33,355 bases of DNA, from positions 30,964-64,318 of the forward strand of contig NW_014577591.1 in the NCBI RefSeq assembly GCF_000485595.1. Reading direction: 5' to 3'. Below, piece by piece: positions 1-10,070 of this stretch. Made by a program: the position numbers and the translations under genes. Each line of letters opens with the position of its first letter. Positions within the stretch are counted from its first letter, which is position 1. The notes under the pieces are model-generated. The model searched no databases, was not told the origin of the DNA, and saw only the letters and a list, made by a program, of their open reading frames with translations. Source of the stretch: Priapulus caudatus (Eukaryota > Priapulida > Priapulimorpha > Priapulimorphida > Priapulidae).

Positions 1-2041
1 GATTATGCATGACACGAAGTATTTGCTAGTCTAGTACTGGAGAAATTAGCGTTTGGATGCGCATAGTGCGGCTTTAAGGGCTATTGTCATACTTATATGC
101 ACAACACTGCCATACGAAATCGTCAGTTAAACAATGAAAATAATTCGATTTATTGAGCTATTTATACAAGGTGAAATTACCAGTCATCTCCAGTAGTTGC
201 GCTATAGCATTTAATGCTATTTCCTTTGCAACTCGATTGCGATACTCTACAGACTATGTAATACAGACACGAGTTCTCTGACCATAAAATGGCCAAATCA
301 TCCTCCTTCTGCATAGTTCACACTTCTTGTGTTTACGCTGTTATTTTATGCATCATGTGACTGCTTTACTAAACTTGATTGGCTGCTGAAAGAAATCGCG
401 CGCGAACATGTGGACACAATGTCGTATTTGTACGCACGCGATCGAAAACCGCGCGTAAATATTCAACATGTTGAATACGAGCGATGCGCCGGGCGTATGC
501 GATCGCGAGCGAAATACGCTGCCGTGAGACCGGACACACCGCGCGGACCCGGCACCGTATTTATCGATCGCAAGCGGCCAGCGTAGAAAATCGCGCAGTG
601 TGTCCTAGGCTTAAGTGTATATTGTTTGTTGTTTTTGCGCAGATGACACGCGAAGCGTGGCATAACGTGCAAGGACATTAATAATGATGTCTTTTCATCT
701 AATAATGATGATTTGTTGCCTTACAAGTATTGTACTGTCGTGGATAGCTGTAGTAAGTGGGCGTGAGGTTGCATGGGAAGAAGATTTAGCTCTTGTATTG
801 ATACTGTGCATGAGTCTGTGCATATCGCTCCATTTATGATTACACGCTGGCTCTAACATAGTGTCTGGTGTGTGAATTCCTTAACCTAGAAGGAGCATTA
901 AGCACATAGATAATATGGACGTGCATCGGCCAGGGAATGTTGGAATGTCAGTGCCAATGGGAATACCGTTTAGGATATGTGAAGGAGTATTGCGCAGTTG
1001 ATGTGGGAGGAGGAAGATGCAGATGCTATCAAGTATGCATTGCAAAAAAATATTAAATTGTTCCCAGTTTAGATCGAAATTAAGTTCACCAAGATTGGAT
1101 TTGATCTCGAACGAGATTTCACCATCAAAGGTTAGAGAGAAAAGTCAATCGTACATGTGGGATCATTGTCAGATTCTGTAAATTGCAGCTGGGATTATTG
1201 AATTGAATGCATGCGCCATGCACGTGATTCTCTTTTGTTTTTCAAATTGCTTTTGATGATTGATTAGAATATCTTGGTAGCATTTACGCTTTTGCGCGTC
1301 AGTTTCCTTGAATATCCACAGCATGTGTAAAAATTTATTTAAACTGTACTTCTGAAATAGTTCTAACAGCATGGAACAAAATCGTGCTTGTTTTCGTTCT
1401 TCGCTGTTACACAAATTTATTATTACTTTCATTATTTGTTATACTCAGTGAAGTGTTGCTTTAATTTTTTCAAGAATTTTCCAAATTATTTAAAGTCTCC
1501 CTATACCAGAAACTATACGTACTGACTTTTTCTGAGCATGTGACTGCCTTTCCAGAAAATTTCTGTCCACTGCACATACAAAGCACCTGCTATAAGCATG
1601 CTCTGATGTCATCACTGAAAAACAATGCAGGGGCCAGTTGTCAGAAACACAATTAGTTATGGCTATCAGTCTAAAATATCATAACTTTTAAGTGAAGTGC
1701 AAAAGTTGTAATATTTTTGACTCATGATATTCATAACTATTCATGTTTCTAATAATATGTCGAAGGTGTACTGAGCGTATCAGCGTGCATGAGTGAGCGT
1801 GCGTGTATGCATGCTTTTAAAAGGCCAGTTTGCTGCGACCAGTCTCTGACTCTCGATGCAGACTAATGGCATCTCCTATCGCCCTCTATATTGCAGCTAA
1901 AACGAGCTACTGTGCAAAACTCCGTCACGGGGGAGCTAGAAACAGCGTCGTACAGAGTCAGCAAAAGGTTAGATCGTCTTCCACAGCTGCGCGGCGCGCG
2001 GGGGCGTCGCCAGCCCATCTCCGTTCATCCAGCTTGACCGA
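1..2041. other. No gene recognised (intron or intergenic)
   Basis: I see no exon with convincing coding content here. Bases about 380-600 are rich in CpG and in GCGC strings, with short open frames in several phases that match no family I recognise. The rest is AT-rich. If the P4HA gene extends leftwards, this stretch may be part of a large intron. The expected preceding P4HA exon (the segment before the AWL motif at 3649) was looked for and not found. One degraded MITE (1631-1752) is annotated separately. Confidence 0.5.
1631..1752. mobile_element. MITE, CAG-flanked family, degraded copy
   Basis: The left end reads CAG then GGGCCAGTTGTCAGAAACA, the same terminus as the complete copies at 6822 and 7158. 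The inner part (TTAGTTATGGCTATCA and onward) is mirrored by a degraded reverse complement around 1715-1750, ending near TGTTTCTAATAAT, so the right terminus has decayed. There is no coding capacity. It is probably a non-autonomous DNA transposon moved in trans. Confidence 0.6.
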
Positions 2042-2450
2042 CACTCACCTGCACGCCTTGCGCTGCATACTCACTGGGCTGCACGCCTCGTGCTGCGATC
2101 AGTGGTCTGCAAGCCTCATGCTGCTATCAGTGGGCTGCACGCTTCATGCTACATACTCACTAGGATGCATGCTAAATTGTCACTAGACTGCTGCATGTCT
2201 CATGCAAGCACACTCACTAGGCTGCACATATTGTGCTGCACAATCGCTAGGCTGCACACCTCATGCTATGCACTCACTAGGTTGCACGTATTGTGCTGCA
2301 CACTCACTAGGTTGCACATTGTGCTGCACACTCACTAGGCTGCATGCCTCGTGCAGCATACTCATTAGGCTGCACATACCATGCTGCACACTCGCTAGGC
2401 TGCACATATTGTGCTGCACACTCACTAAGTTGCACATATTGTGCTGCACA
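2042..2450. repeat. 30-bp minisatellite (about 13 units)
   Basis: The tandem unit is close to GGCTGCACATATTGTGCTGC followed by ACACTCACTA. Most units are exactly 30 bp, and one is 28 bp. The right half (from about 2220) is well kept and the left half more diverged. Because the period is a multiple of three, several frames stay open across it, so the short open frames here are artefacts of periodicity. Confidence 0.9.
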
Positions 2451-2675
2451 AAGCTGTTCACCCGGGTGTCCATCCAGTCACAAGCTCGGATGTTTCGGTT
2501 GTGCGGCTCGCGCGCCCCCACAGCGCTCGTATTCGCTAATAATTTGTATAGACAATATTTTGTTTTATAGCTTCAGAGAGCGACCGCGCGTAACATAGAA
2601 ACAGGCCAGTATGAGGCTGTTCCGTATCGCATCTCCAAGAGGTAACTGCCGTACTCTTGGGAAGGGTGGGATTAT

Positions 2676-2885
2676 GAGGAGAGAGAGGGTGAGAGAGAGA
2701 GATGGAAAGAAAGAAATAGAGAAAGGGCAGGAAAGCCTGAAATAAAGTGTGAGATTGGGAGAGAGGAACGGACAGAGAGAGAGGGAAGAGAGGAACGGAA
2801 CAGAGAGAGAGAGAGATGAGAGGTGAGAGAGGAAGAGAGAGTGAAGTGAGAGAGAGAGAGAGAGAGAGAAGCCGAGACGAGGGAG

Positions 2886-2932
<47 letters not shown>

Positions 2933-3066
2933 AAGAAGTAGAGAGGTAGAGAGAAAATATGAGAGTGTGACAGGTAGCGGGGAGCCGAGAGAGAGGGAGG
3001 GAGAGAGAAATATATAGGAGAAGGAAAGCAAGAGAGAGCGATTGAGAGAGGGGGGAGAGAGGTTGG
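2676..3066. repeat. Long GA-rich (purine) tract
   Basis: Nearly 400 bp of almost pure purine on the plus strand, mostly GAGAGA with AAAG, GGGA and a few TG interruptions. On the minus strand it gives serine/leucine-rich open frames that are not genes. Such homopurine tracts can form triplex DNA. It lies upstream of the first visible P4HA exon. Confidence 0.9.
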
Positions 3067-3229
3067 GCAAAAATATTATTAGCAACAGATAACATGCTGG
3101 ATACGTTTATAAATATGTGGTTCTATGCAATTATTCGCGTAAAATGCTTTGCCTCTGTTTTGTATGGTGGTCACCGTTTATAAATTACGTGTGGGAAAAG
3201 TTCCGTAACCTAAGATATCATAACACGGG

Positions 3230-3612
3230 GTATTACTGTAGCTATGGCCACTGCAGTAATAGCCATCGTGGTGATGACTTTCGCTTTAACAGCCCCATGG
3301 TATCTGTTTCCCACTGTAACAGTCCCCCATGGTAACAGCTGCTACTGTAATAGCTGTCGTGGTAACAGTCCCCACGGTAACGGCTGCTGTGGGTAACGGT
3401 CCCCACGGTAATGGCCGCCATGGGTTACGGTTCCCACGGTAACGGCTCCCGTAGGTAACGGTTGCTGTGGGTAATGGTATCCATGGTAACGGCCGCCATG
3501 GGTAACGGTACCCACGTTAACGGCTGTTGCGGGTAACGGTACCCACGGGAACGGCTGCCGTGGGTAATGGTCCCCACGGTAACGGCTGCTACTGTGACGG
3601 CCGCTGCGATAA
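3230..3612. repeat. GGTAACGGC-type minisatellite before a P4HA exon
   Basis: Degenerate tandem repeat built on GGTAACGGC, GCTGTGGGTAACGGT and CCCCACGGTAAC, with a full unit of about 30 bp made of two half-units. It begins weakly near 3230 and is strongest at 3317-3600. It stops about 35 bases before the 3' splice site of the exon at 3648, so it occupies most of the end of that intron. Confidence 0.85.
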
Positions 3613-3647
3613 CGAGCATCGGCGCGCGCGTGTGCGTCTGCTTTCAG

Positions 3648-3801
3648 TGCGTGGCTGCGGTCAGATGAGGATGCCGTGGTGAGTCGCATCAACCAGCGCA
3701 TTGGGGACGTGACGGGCCTCGCGATGTCCACTGCCGAGGACCTGCAGATAGCTAACTACGGCCTCGGCGGCCACTACGAGCCACACTTTGACTTTGCGAG
3801 G
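3648..3801 (+). CDS. P4HA: Prolyl 4-hydroxylase alpha subunit, catalytic-domain exon (first visible)
   Basis: This exon codes for the start of the Fe(II)/2-oxoglutarate dioxygenase domain of the collagen prolyl 4-hydroxylase alpha subunit. That enzyme converts proline in X-Pro-Gly repeats to 4-hydroxyproline in the endoplasmic reticulum, with protein disulfide isomerase as beta subunit. The acceptor is CTTTCAG at 3641-3647 and the donor is GTGAGT at 3802. The exon starts in phase 1 (T completes a codon), then reads A-W-L-R-S-D-E-D. The diagnostic string STAEDLQIANYGLGGHYEPH is followed by FDFAR. In the family the HxD motif binds iron: here His is at 3784-3786 and Asp at 3790-3792. The length (154 bp) and the end at FAR fit the family. 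Upstream exons (signal peptide, dimerisation and peptide-binding domains) are not visible, so the gene is partial in this window. Confidence 0.93.
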
Positions 3802-3811
3802 GTGAGTGTGC

Positions 3812-3996
3812 GTGAGAGAGAGAGTTAGAGTGAAGGAGAGAGATTGAGAGAAAAAGAGAGACTGATGGAGAGAGGGAAAGAGTGGAAGAGAGAGAGAGAG
3901 AGAGAGAGTGATGGAGAGAGGGAAAGAGTGGGTGGAAGATAGATATATATGCAGATGGAGAGAAGGGGGGGGGGAGAAAGAGAGAGAGGGAGACTG
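3812..3996. repeat. GA tract inside P4HA intron
   Basis: Purine-rich GAGAGA tract starting about ten bases after the 5' splice site at 3802 and running through most of the 252-bp intron, broken by short TATA and G-runs. Its complement in character is the CT tract at 4741-4900, two introns downstream in the same transcript. Confidence 0.85.
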
Positions 3997-4053
3997 GTGG
4001 CGACCTGCAATGTGCGATTAGTCATTAATTGCGAATCGATCCATGTGTTTCAG

Positions 4054-4119
4054 AGGGAGGAAAAAGATGCGTTTAAGAGTTTAGGAACGGGAAACAGAAT
4101 TGCAACAGTCATCTTTTAT
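4054..4119 (+). CDS. P4HA: Prolyl 4-hydroxylase alpha subunit, 66-bp exon
   Basis: Short exon of exactly 22 codons, bounded by TGTTTCAG (acceptor) and GTAAGT (donor), phase 0 at both ends. It reads REEKDAFKSLGTGNRIATVI then FY. The GTGNRIAT string is nearly invariant in animal P4H alpha subunits and forms part of the double-stranded beta-helix next to the active site. It joins in frame after the FAR of the exon at 3648-3801. Confidence 0.93.
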
Positions 4120-4566
4120 GTAAGTATGCCAAACTAAAGTACAATACTTTTTGTGTTACGGCATCACTAATGTAATGTACTGTGATGTAACGTCAAGTCA
4201 AGTCACGAAAACGATAGACGGGAAACGTGCAATACGATCGTCTCACAAATTCGTGGCCTTTGCCAAATTATGAAGCTATCCATTCTCTTTGTACACGTAG
4301 ATATTTTAGCACACACCAAATGTTATGACTGCTGTCGTTGTTATCTATAGTGATACACATTACAGAAGGTTTGCAATCCCGAAGAAAAACGTTTTTGATG
4401 TGTAATGACGTATTGTGAATAACGTTGGTAACTATGGCATATTGACGATCGAATTTATTTGTCTTTTTAATTTTAAAATCTTTTTTTATGTAATGGCAAT
4501 TAACACATTGCGGCTTTTTTGTTGCCGCATCGAGGGTTTTATTCGGTGGTGTTCCGGCGCTTTCAG
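4120..4566. other. P4HA intron, no other feature
   Basis: AT-rich intron with GTAAGT at its start and GCGCTTTCAG at its end. There is a short run of overlapping GTAATGTA/GTCAAGTCA-like direct repeats near 4160-4205. No gene or mobile element is recognised. Confidence 0.7.
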
Positions 4567-4732
4567 ATGACGGATCTAGAAGCCGGTGGAGCGACGGTGT
4601 TCCCGCGCGTTGGCGCGCGCATCATTCCCGAGCGCGGCTCAGCTGCCTTCTGGTATAACCTGAAGCAGTCGGGCCAGGGTGACTATTCAACCAGGCACGC
4701 AGCGTGTCCCGTGCTTGCTGGGACCAAGTGGG
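4567..4732 (+). CDS. P4HA: Prolyl 4-hydroxylase alpha subunit, exon with second iron ligand and 2-oxoglutarate lysine
   Basis: Acceptor CTTTCAG, donor GTAAGT at 4733. It starts in phase 0 and ends with one extra G, so the next codon (Val) is split. It reads MTDLEAGGATVFPRVGARII and continues to GDYSTRHAACPVLAGTKW. In the family the His of the TRHAACPV motif is the third iron ligand (here 4696-4698), and the Lys ten residues on binds the C5 carboxylate of 2-oxoglutarate (here 4726-4728). The spacing of exactly ten residues is kept. The Cys before Pro-Val is also conserved. No lesion is seen, so the gene looks functional. Confidence 0.95.
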
Positions 4733-4740
4733 GTAAGTGC

Positions 4741-4900
4741 TCGCCTCCCTCTCCCCTCCCTTTCTTTCTCTCTCTCCTCTTCCCCCTACCTCCCCCTCCC
4801 TTTCTCTCTCTCTCCCCGTCTCCATCTCCCTCACCCTCTCCCCCTACCCCTACCCCTACCCCTACCCCTCTCTCTCTCCCTCCCCTCTCTCTCTCTCTCT
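4741..4900. repeat. CT-rich tract with CCCCTA repeats in P4HA intron
   Basis: Pyrimidine-rich tract starting eight bases after the 5' splice site at 4733. It is mostly CTCTCT/CCCTCCC, and near 4842-4868 there are five tandem CCCCTA hexamers. It is not the animal telomere repeat. As RNA it is complementary to the GA tract of the intron at 3802-4053. Confidence 0.85.
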
Positions 4901-4966
4901 GTTACTGTAATTATTAACAGTATAAGCCAGTTCGTAGTTACAGTCTGCGCATGCGTCAGGTCAGGT

Positions 4967-5300
4967 CATTTTTAGCTCGCCTTGACATCGTCAAGTTGAG
5001 CTATTGCCATGGGTCGTCGTCCGTCGTACGTCCGTCCGTTCGTCCGTCCGTCAACATTTGGTTTCGGTCAACGATAACTCAGGAACCCACATGACCCACA
5101 TGTTTGAAATGGGGTGTAGTTGTTACTGCTATGCTCCCATATGGAACGTCCTATTTTGAAGCACGCCAGTCGACGTACTTTCGAGCCACGGCAATTTTTT
5201 GGCAAAAATGGGAATTGCCATTAGTCAATTCAGGTTCAACGGATTTTGCTCATTTTTGGTATGTGAATGAATAAGGGCTAGGGGTTTTGATATTTAAAAA
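4967..5300 (+). repeat. Dispersed repeat with TTTTTAGCTC hairpin terminus and CGTCCGTC run
   Basis: The left end is TTTTTAGCTCGCCTTGAC, forming a hairpin (TTGAC-atc-GTCAA, then GAGCT), followed by ATTGCCATGGG and a run of CGTC/CGTCC tetra- and pentamers ending in GTCAAC. The same order (AGCTC hairpin, CGTCC run, CAAC) is found on the minus strand at the ends of the repeats at 16130 and 19588. The right border is uncertain. It lies in the last P4HA intron. Confidence 0.6.
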
Positions 5301-5960
5301 AAAAATTATGCAACTTAGGTATTGTTTGGCTATTATATAAACACAAACAGTCTGTGGTGTCACACTCACGTTTTACAAGATTTCATTGACAATATCTTTA
5401 ATGCAAAATTGGTATTTCTTCTCCACTCTGCCGATAAAACGTCTTTATTAGAGTAAAGATTTACAAAACATGTCGGAACGCAGCATAACCTATTTATTTC
5501 AAGCGCCATCGCTACAAAGCGGGTATAGCGCCATCTACGGTCACAAATTGTGATTCATTTTGGTTTATAAATTATTATTGCGATATACAGATGGCAATCG
5601 TTTCTATAATGTACGTCGATGGTTGCTCAATTAAAACTGACTCCTTCTTACTCACTCATTTGTGTCCTTTTTTGTGGTGAGCTACAGTGTCATTGACACT
5701 TTCATTGTGACAAAATATGTGTGCACGTACACATGCGTGCGTGTACACGTACACAGAATACGTGTACATATACGTACTGAACCGAGAGTGCACGCTGCAC
5801 TCGAGATTTCATCGATTTTTGTCAAAAATGCCCTGGTGACCTGTGACGTCACACAACCCCTTGGCTAATTACGAACTGGCTTATTATAAACATTACAATA
5901 ATAATTTGAACAGTCCAGTGCAGTGCAGTAATACTGTAATGTTGTTTGTAAAATTTACAG
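5301..5960. other. Remainder of last P4HA intron
   Basis: AT-rich sequence without genes. Near 5714-5776 there is a cluster of alternating GTACACGTACAC-type purine-pyrimidine sequence that is locally palindromic. The intron ends with AAATTTACAG before the terminal exon. Nothing else is recognised. Confidence 0.6.
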
Positions 5961-6031
5961 TTGCTAACAAGTGGATACACGAGATAGGACAGGAGTTTAG
6001 GCGCCCATGTGGCCTAAGTGAGATGGAATAA
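5961..6031 (+). CDS. P4HA: Prolyl 4-hydroxylase alpha subunit, terminal exon and stop
   Basis: Acceptor ATTTACAG. The two bases TT complete the split Val codon, then ANKWIHEIGQEFRRPCGLSE and ME, ending with TAA at 6029-6031. The string NKWxHExGQEFRRPC is the known C-terminal signature of P4H alpha subunits, and the family usually ends within a few residues of it, as here. The four exons together encode about 151 residues of the roughly 530 usual for the family. Confidence 0.95.
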
Positions 6032-6821
6032 GTGACCGACCATTGGACCGGATTAGAGCGGCGCTGACTGCTAAACGATGATCACTGAGACAGCGGCTGC
6101 TAATGTCCACTGCCTGCTTCAGTCCGTTGTGGTCAGTGGTATTGTATGTGTGCACTGGTCATTCGTTTTGCTATTATAGGAAATGCTGCATATAATGCAG
6201 GTTTGCGACTTACATTGTACATTTTAATAAGTTACTTAACACATTTGTGCCAGTGTATCAAATTTGCGTGTGACCCATATATTTCACATAGGTGTTTATT
6301 GCGTAAAATTAGATTAGGTGATTCTTCATTCAGTTAAGCGGCAAAACCAGTCAGATACAAGCGAAAATGTGCAATAACCACTGAGTGATTGTCTCGTGTT
6401 TTATACTAGTAGATAACTGGAAGTTTTATCTGGCCAGTTTGTATAGCAAAATTAACTATTTCTCTGATTGCCATGTGACTGGTGCTGAGTCTCACATTAT
6501 CTGAAATGCCCTTTTTATAAACGCACTATATGGTGCATAGAGGTTGAAGCTATCATGTTATGGGTTCTGTTGAAGTGTATTCAACAGTTCATTATTCAAT
6601 TCTTTTTTACCTATAGTCGAAACGTGCTTCCTCTTTTCTGTCAATTTGTCGTGCACTTTTTTCATTTTATACCACGGTTTGTGTGGGTATGTGCCTTAGA
6701 ACTATAGTTCCTATGAGTCATGATCTTTTATAGTTTTTACGATATGAGAATTGTAAGCTGGAATAATTTCATCTACTGACTGTTTGTTGTCATGGTAACG
6801 CCATGTGTCACTTGTTTTCAG
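6032..6821. other. Probable P4HA 3' untranslated / downstream region
   Basis: AT-rich sequence after the P4HA stop with no convincing coding content. No AATAAA signal is close to the stop. The first clear AATAAA I see downstream is at 8250-8255, beyond two MITEs, so the polyadenylation site is unresolved. Confidence 0.4.
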
Positions 6822-6977
6822 GGTCCCGTTGTCAGAAACATCGTAACTAGTTATGACTTCATGGGTTTAAAATGTCAAGACATACGATGCAGTGCGGTGA
6901 AAAAGACATTGCATTATGACATTTTAGATGCATGATCGATAATCAATACTATTTCAGATGTTTTTGTCAACGGGCAC
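6822..6977. mobile_element. MITE, CAG-flanked family, complete copy
   Basis: A 156-bp element with inverted termini. The left end is GGTCCCGTTGTCAGAAACA and the right end, read in reverse, is GTGCCCGTTGACAAAAACA. It is flanked by the direct repeat CAG (6819-6821 and 6978-6980), a likely 3-bp target-site duplication. No open frame. The 3-bp duplication and GG-starting termini suggest a PIF/Harbinger-type element (inference). Confidence 0.75.
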
Positions 6978-7157
6978 CAGATAATATAAAATCCGCTTTA
7001 AGTTGTGTGTTTTTGTTTAGCGCCTAAAGTAATTTAATATTGGTATTTTTAAATTAATACACGAGCTCTTTTGTAACCGATTGCATACCAACGCATTCAG
7101 CAGTCATGAGCTGTGTTAGTATGTGATGTTGTCACCAGCAACCATTATAGCAAGCAG

Positions 7158-7350
7158 GGGCCTGTTGTCAGAAACAAAATTAGTCTTAACAGTAATCTTA
7201 ACATTAACATTTTCTCGTAGACCCGTCTCGATCATCTATACACTGCGTATGAGAAACTCGTAACTTTACCATGTCTCTGTCAACGGTCTACGAGAAATAG
7301 TTAATGATAAGACTAATGTTAAGACTAATTTTGTTTCTGACAACGGGCCC
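7158..7350. mobile_element. MITE, CAG-flanked family, best preserved copy
   Basis: A 193-bp element with terminal inverted repeats of about 65 bp: left GGGCCTGTTGTCAGAAACAA, right (reverse) GGGCCCGTTGTCAGAAACAA, extending inwards to the palindromic TCTCGTAGACC/GGTCTACGAGA pair. It is flanked on both sides by CAG (7155-7157, 7351-7353). The arms could fold into a long hairpin. It shares its termini with the elements at 1631 and 6822. Confidence 0.85.
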
Positions 7351-7353
7351 CAG

Positions 7354-8955
7354 GATCAGAGGTTTACAAGTGATGCGCGTACATGTAGGTTGCAGCTGCG
7401 GCCGTACGTGCATCGCCCATTGCTCCGTGTGTGCGCCGGCAAAGCATTGCTAGATGTAATAGCATGTGCTGTAATTATAAGGTGACGTTGGTGAGCACCC
7501 GTGAATACTCGATTCTGCTTCTTTAATTGGCTGGACTTTCTGCATATTTTCGTTCGCCCACGTAGAAGATTCGCAGAAGAAGCTATGGCCTATGGGAGAG
7601 GAGAGCATAAAATCCGATGTTGTGATAGCGTAGTAACATTTATTGTACATAAGCCCGTCTGCCACCAATCAAGTCGTGCGTCCACGTACATGGTGCCGGT
7701 AGGGGGAAGAGATTTTTATATACGATCTATAAGCAAATTTTTTATCAAAGTGAATCCTTTTTTTATTCCGGGTTCATTCGGGTGTTCTGTTTAGCCGAGA
7801 GTCTGTATTGACTAGATTTTACTTCATATATTCTTCTTCAAGCACGATTTTATGTCGTTAGACAGATCCTCCTGTATGACAAGCGTAATATAGACTTCAT
7901 CTCAACCTCCTGCGGTGGTAGGGACGTCTTGCTGTGGCAGACTGACGTAGTGCAGGCTAGTGCAACGCACAGTCGTAAATCTACCAAAGGTCGACAAAAT
8001 GTATGCTGCCCTCTTTGTAAAGAATCTCGCCGTCTGTAGCTTTTGTGTGTAGCTCTAAAATCATATTAGAAAATGTCAAACATTGCGCTTCAAAGTCTGG
8101 AGAGTGCATAGTAGAGGCAGGGTTTTTACACACAAGCAACAGCGAGTCACAGCTATGCTGGTACTGGCACTGGTACTATTCTGGCTGTACTAGTACTCGT
8201 GGCTGTGCAATGTATCATTTATTGGCAAAATGTATTCAGAAGGTGCCATAATAAATTTCCTTACCTGATTGCCTGTGTTATGCGTATCAGTATGCGATGG
8301 ATGCATTTTTCGTGTGGATGTGGTATTGCACTTATAATGCTCTTTTAAAGTTTAGGGGAAAAAATTCTTTATTTAAACAAATTTCTAATATTGTTCCAGA
8401 TAGTGAAATGTTTTGTGCAAATTAATAGCTATGGTGAAAGATTTGTTTTTATTTCAATTCATGTTAACGATACAATTTAAGAACAAATAAGAGATAAAAA
8501 CTGTTTTTAAAATATTGGTAAGAAATATATATCAACAGTTATTCTGAAAATATCTGAGTAGTACAATATGTTAGTACAATCATGCGGCCAAAATAAGCCG
8601 TGATTTCAAGGTAATATCGTTATTTTTACATGTATGGTGGCAGCAGTGGCAGTGACAGTAATGAATTCTAACAGAACACGTGCATGGGTATGTCCTATAT
8701 TCATGTATATAGAATAATCATTGAGCACGGGCGCATAGATCGAAAGATTAAAGGATTACGCACAATATGTGTGTTTGTGTGTGTGCGGGCGTGCGTGCAG
8801 GCGTGCGCGCGTGCGTGTGCGAGAGTGAGCGCGCGCGCGTGTGCACGGAAGAGTGGGAGGAGAAAGTTTGAGAGAGTGTGTTAGGGAGATGTGTTAAAGC
8901 GGGGGACACACCATGCGAATTTACGGGCATTTTTCACCCACACAAACAGTGATCA
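7354..8955. other. No gene recognised
   Basis: This holds short open frames of 60-100 codons on both strands (for example 7501-7794 plus, 7450-7668 minus, 8045-8251 plus) with no family resemblance I can name and no supporting splice context. Bases 8766-8845 are a TG/CG-rich alternating tract (GTGTGCGGGCGTGCGTGC and so on). An AATAAA at 8250-8255 could serve the upstream P4HA gene but is far from its stop codon. Confidence 0.5.
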
Positions 8956-9390
8956 CAGGGTCACCACAGCCCTTGAAAGTCCTTGAATTTTGTACTTTGT
9001 CCTCGAAAGCCCTTAATTTTTCCTTTTGTCATTGAAAGTCCTTGGAAATAGGTCCAAGTCCTGATTTTATTTGTTATTATTTGTAAAGATTTGGGACAAG
9101 GAGAATATGGCCCTTAATGGCTTCTTCCATGGGTTGGAGGCTGAAGAAGATCTTTAATTTCACCAGCTCAGCGAGTACTATTAGCAAGAAATTTATAGAG
9201 AAAGGATTGCTCTCATTGAATTAGGGTGTAAAACAACTATTTTTTACTTTATATATGAATCTAAGGTATATATGATTACTCTAAAATGCTAAAACTACTT
9301 GTCACAGATTGTCCGTGGAAAAAACATATGTCCTTGAAATGTCCTTGAAGTCTGGAAAAATAATTCACACTTTTGTGGGAACCATGCCTG
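8956..9390. mobile_element. Dispersed CCTTGAAAGTCCTTGAA element (hAT-like ends)
   Basis: It starts CAGGGTCACCACAG and ends (reverse) CAGGCATGGTTCCCACA, a pair of imperfect inverted termini of the CAGG type seen in hAT transposons. Inside are repeated phrases of the form CCTTGAAAGTCCTTGAATTT near both ends. About 175 bp of its right end recurs at 11522-11654. No transposase frame is seen. No clean 8-bp target duplication was found, so the class is inferred. Confidence 0.5.
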
Positions 9391-9717
9391 TACTGAGTAC
9401 CTAGCAGTAATAATATATCATATAGAATCAATCAACAATCACGAAAACCCAAGAAAAGAAAAAAACCTTTTCATTCAATATCTGGTATTCTATCTATTTC
9501 TATCTATCTATATACGTTCTCAGAGATCAAGGCACTAGATGCAGACGAGTGAAAACAGAATTTCAGACAGGCAGTCGCGCCATTCGATGCCCGCTCTCTG
9601 TACCCACGACTCCAGCATGCACAGTAGATGAACAAAAGTCACATCCGCGCACGGTGGTACATTATATGGTACTTTAATCTATATTCTATCAGGTTATATT
9701 CTCTCGGGAATAAGTGA
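9391..9717. other. No gene recognised
   Basis: AT-rich sequence with a short CTAT/CTATCTAT tract near 9490-9515. No coding or mobile-element signal is identified. Confidence 0.5.
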
Positions 9718-10031
9718 TCTCCCTCTTCCAAATGGTATCGCCTACGACCTCGTTATCACGGTGAATTTTATTCTGGTTATCAGCCTCAACTTTTTTACCC
9801 TCCCCCCCCCAAAGCACAAAATACGATTATACGGCTATATTACGCGTTTTTACAGTCACACAAACGCGCACACGCGGGTATGGTCGCACGCACGCGTGCG
9901 CGTGTATTATAGGCGTAGATTCACGTTTTGTGCCTCGGGGGGGGGGGGTTCGGCTGAAATACGGTGATTTGGCTGGCAAACTTTTCACCGTGCGACTGAT
10001 GCCGTCGACGATACTATCCACGAAAGGGGAA
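9718..10031. mobile_element. TIR element, copy 1
   Basis: About 310 bp with imperfect inverted ends of about 45 bp: left CCCTCTTCCAAATGGTATCG, right (reverse) CCCCTTTCGTGGATAGTATC, both leading into a CACGGTGAA motif. The interior contains a C-run and a G-run (CCCCCCCCCC at 9802, GGGGGGGG at 9938) and a palindromic TCGCACGCACGCGTGCGCG. The same family recurs at 10071 and 10823. Confidence 0.65.
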
Positions 10032-10060
10032 TAATTAAGGAAGGGATCAAGGAAAGAAAC

Positions 10061-10070
10061 NNNNNNNNNN
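10061..10070. other. Assembly gap (10 N)
   Basis: A run of ten N. The ~148 bases after the gap (10071-10218) are almost identical to 9772-9920, differing in the C-run length and a few bases at the end, and then diverge. The order and size of sequence here are therefore not secure. Confidence 0.98.

Noticed and set aside
329-681. Overlapping short frames in the GC-rich stretch as an upstream P4HA exon
   Set aside because: None of the translations matches the conserved segment expected before the AWL exon, and no suitable splice donor in the right phase was found.
2042-2450. CRISPR-like repeat-spacer pattern
   Set aside because: Units are head-to-tail 30-mers with no unique spacers, and the setting is eukaryotic. 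It is an ordinary minisatellite.
2565-3095. Minus-strand serine/leucine-rich frames of 137-176 codons
   Set aside because: Products of the GA dinucleotide tract, where the reverse complement CTCTCT reads Leu-Ser in two phases.
4842-4870. CCCCTA array as telomere repeat
   Set aside because: Five units of CCCCTA inside a pyrimidine-rich intron. The unit is not the animal TTAGGG/CCCTAA repeat.
5714-5776. Palindromic GTACACGTACAC cluster as a regulatory site
   Set aside because: An alternating purine-pyrimidine simple repeat. No recognisable binding-site arrangement beyond the periodicity.
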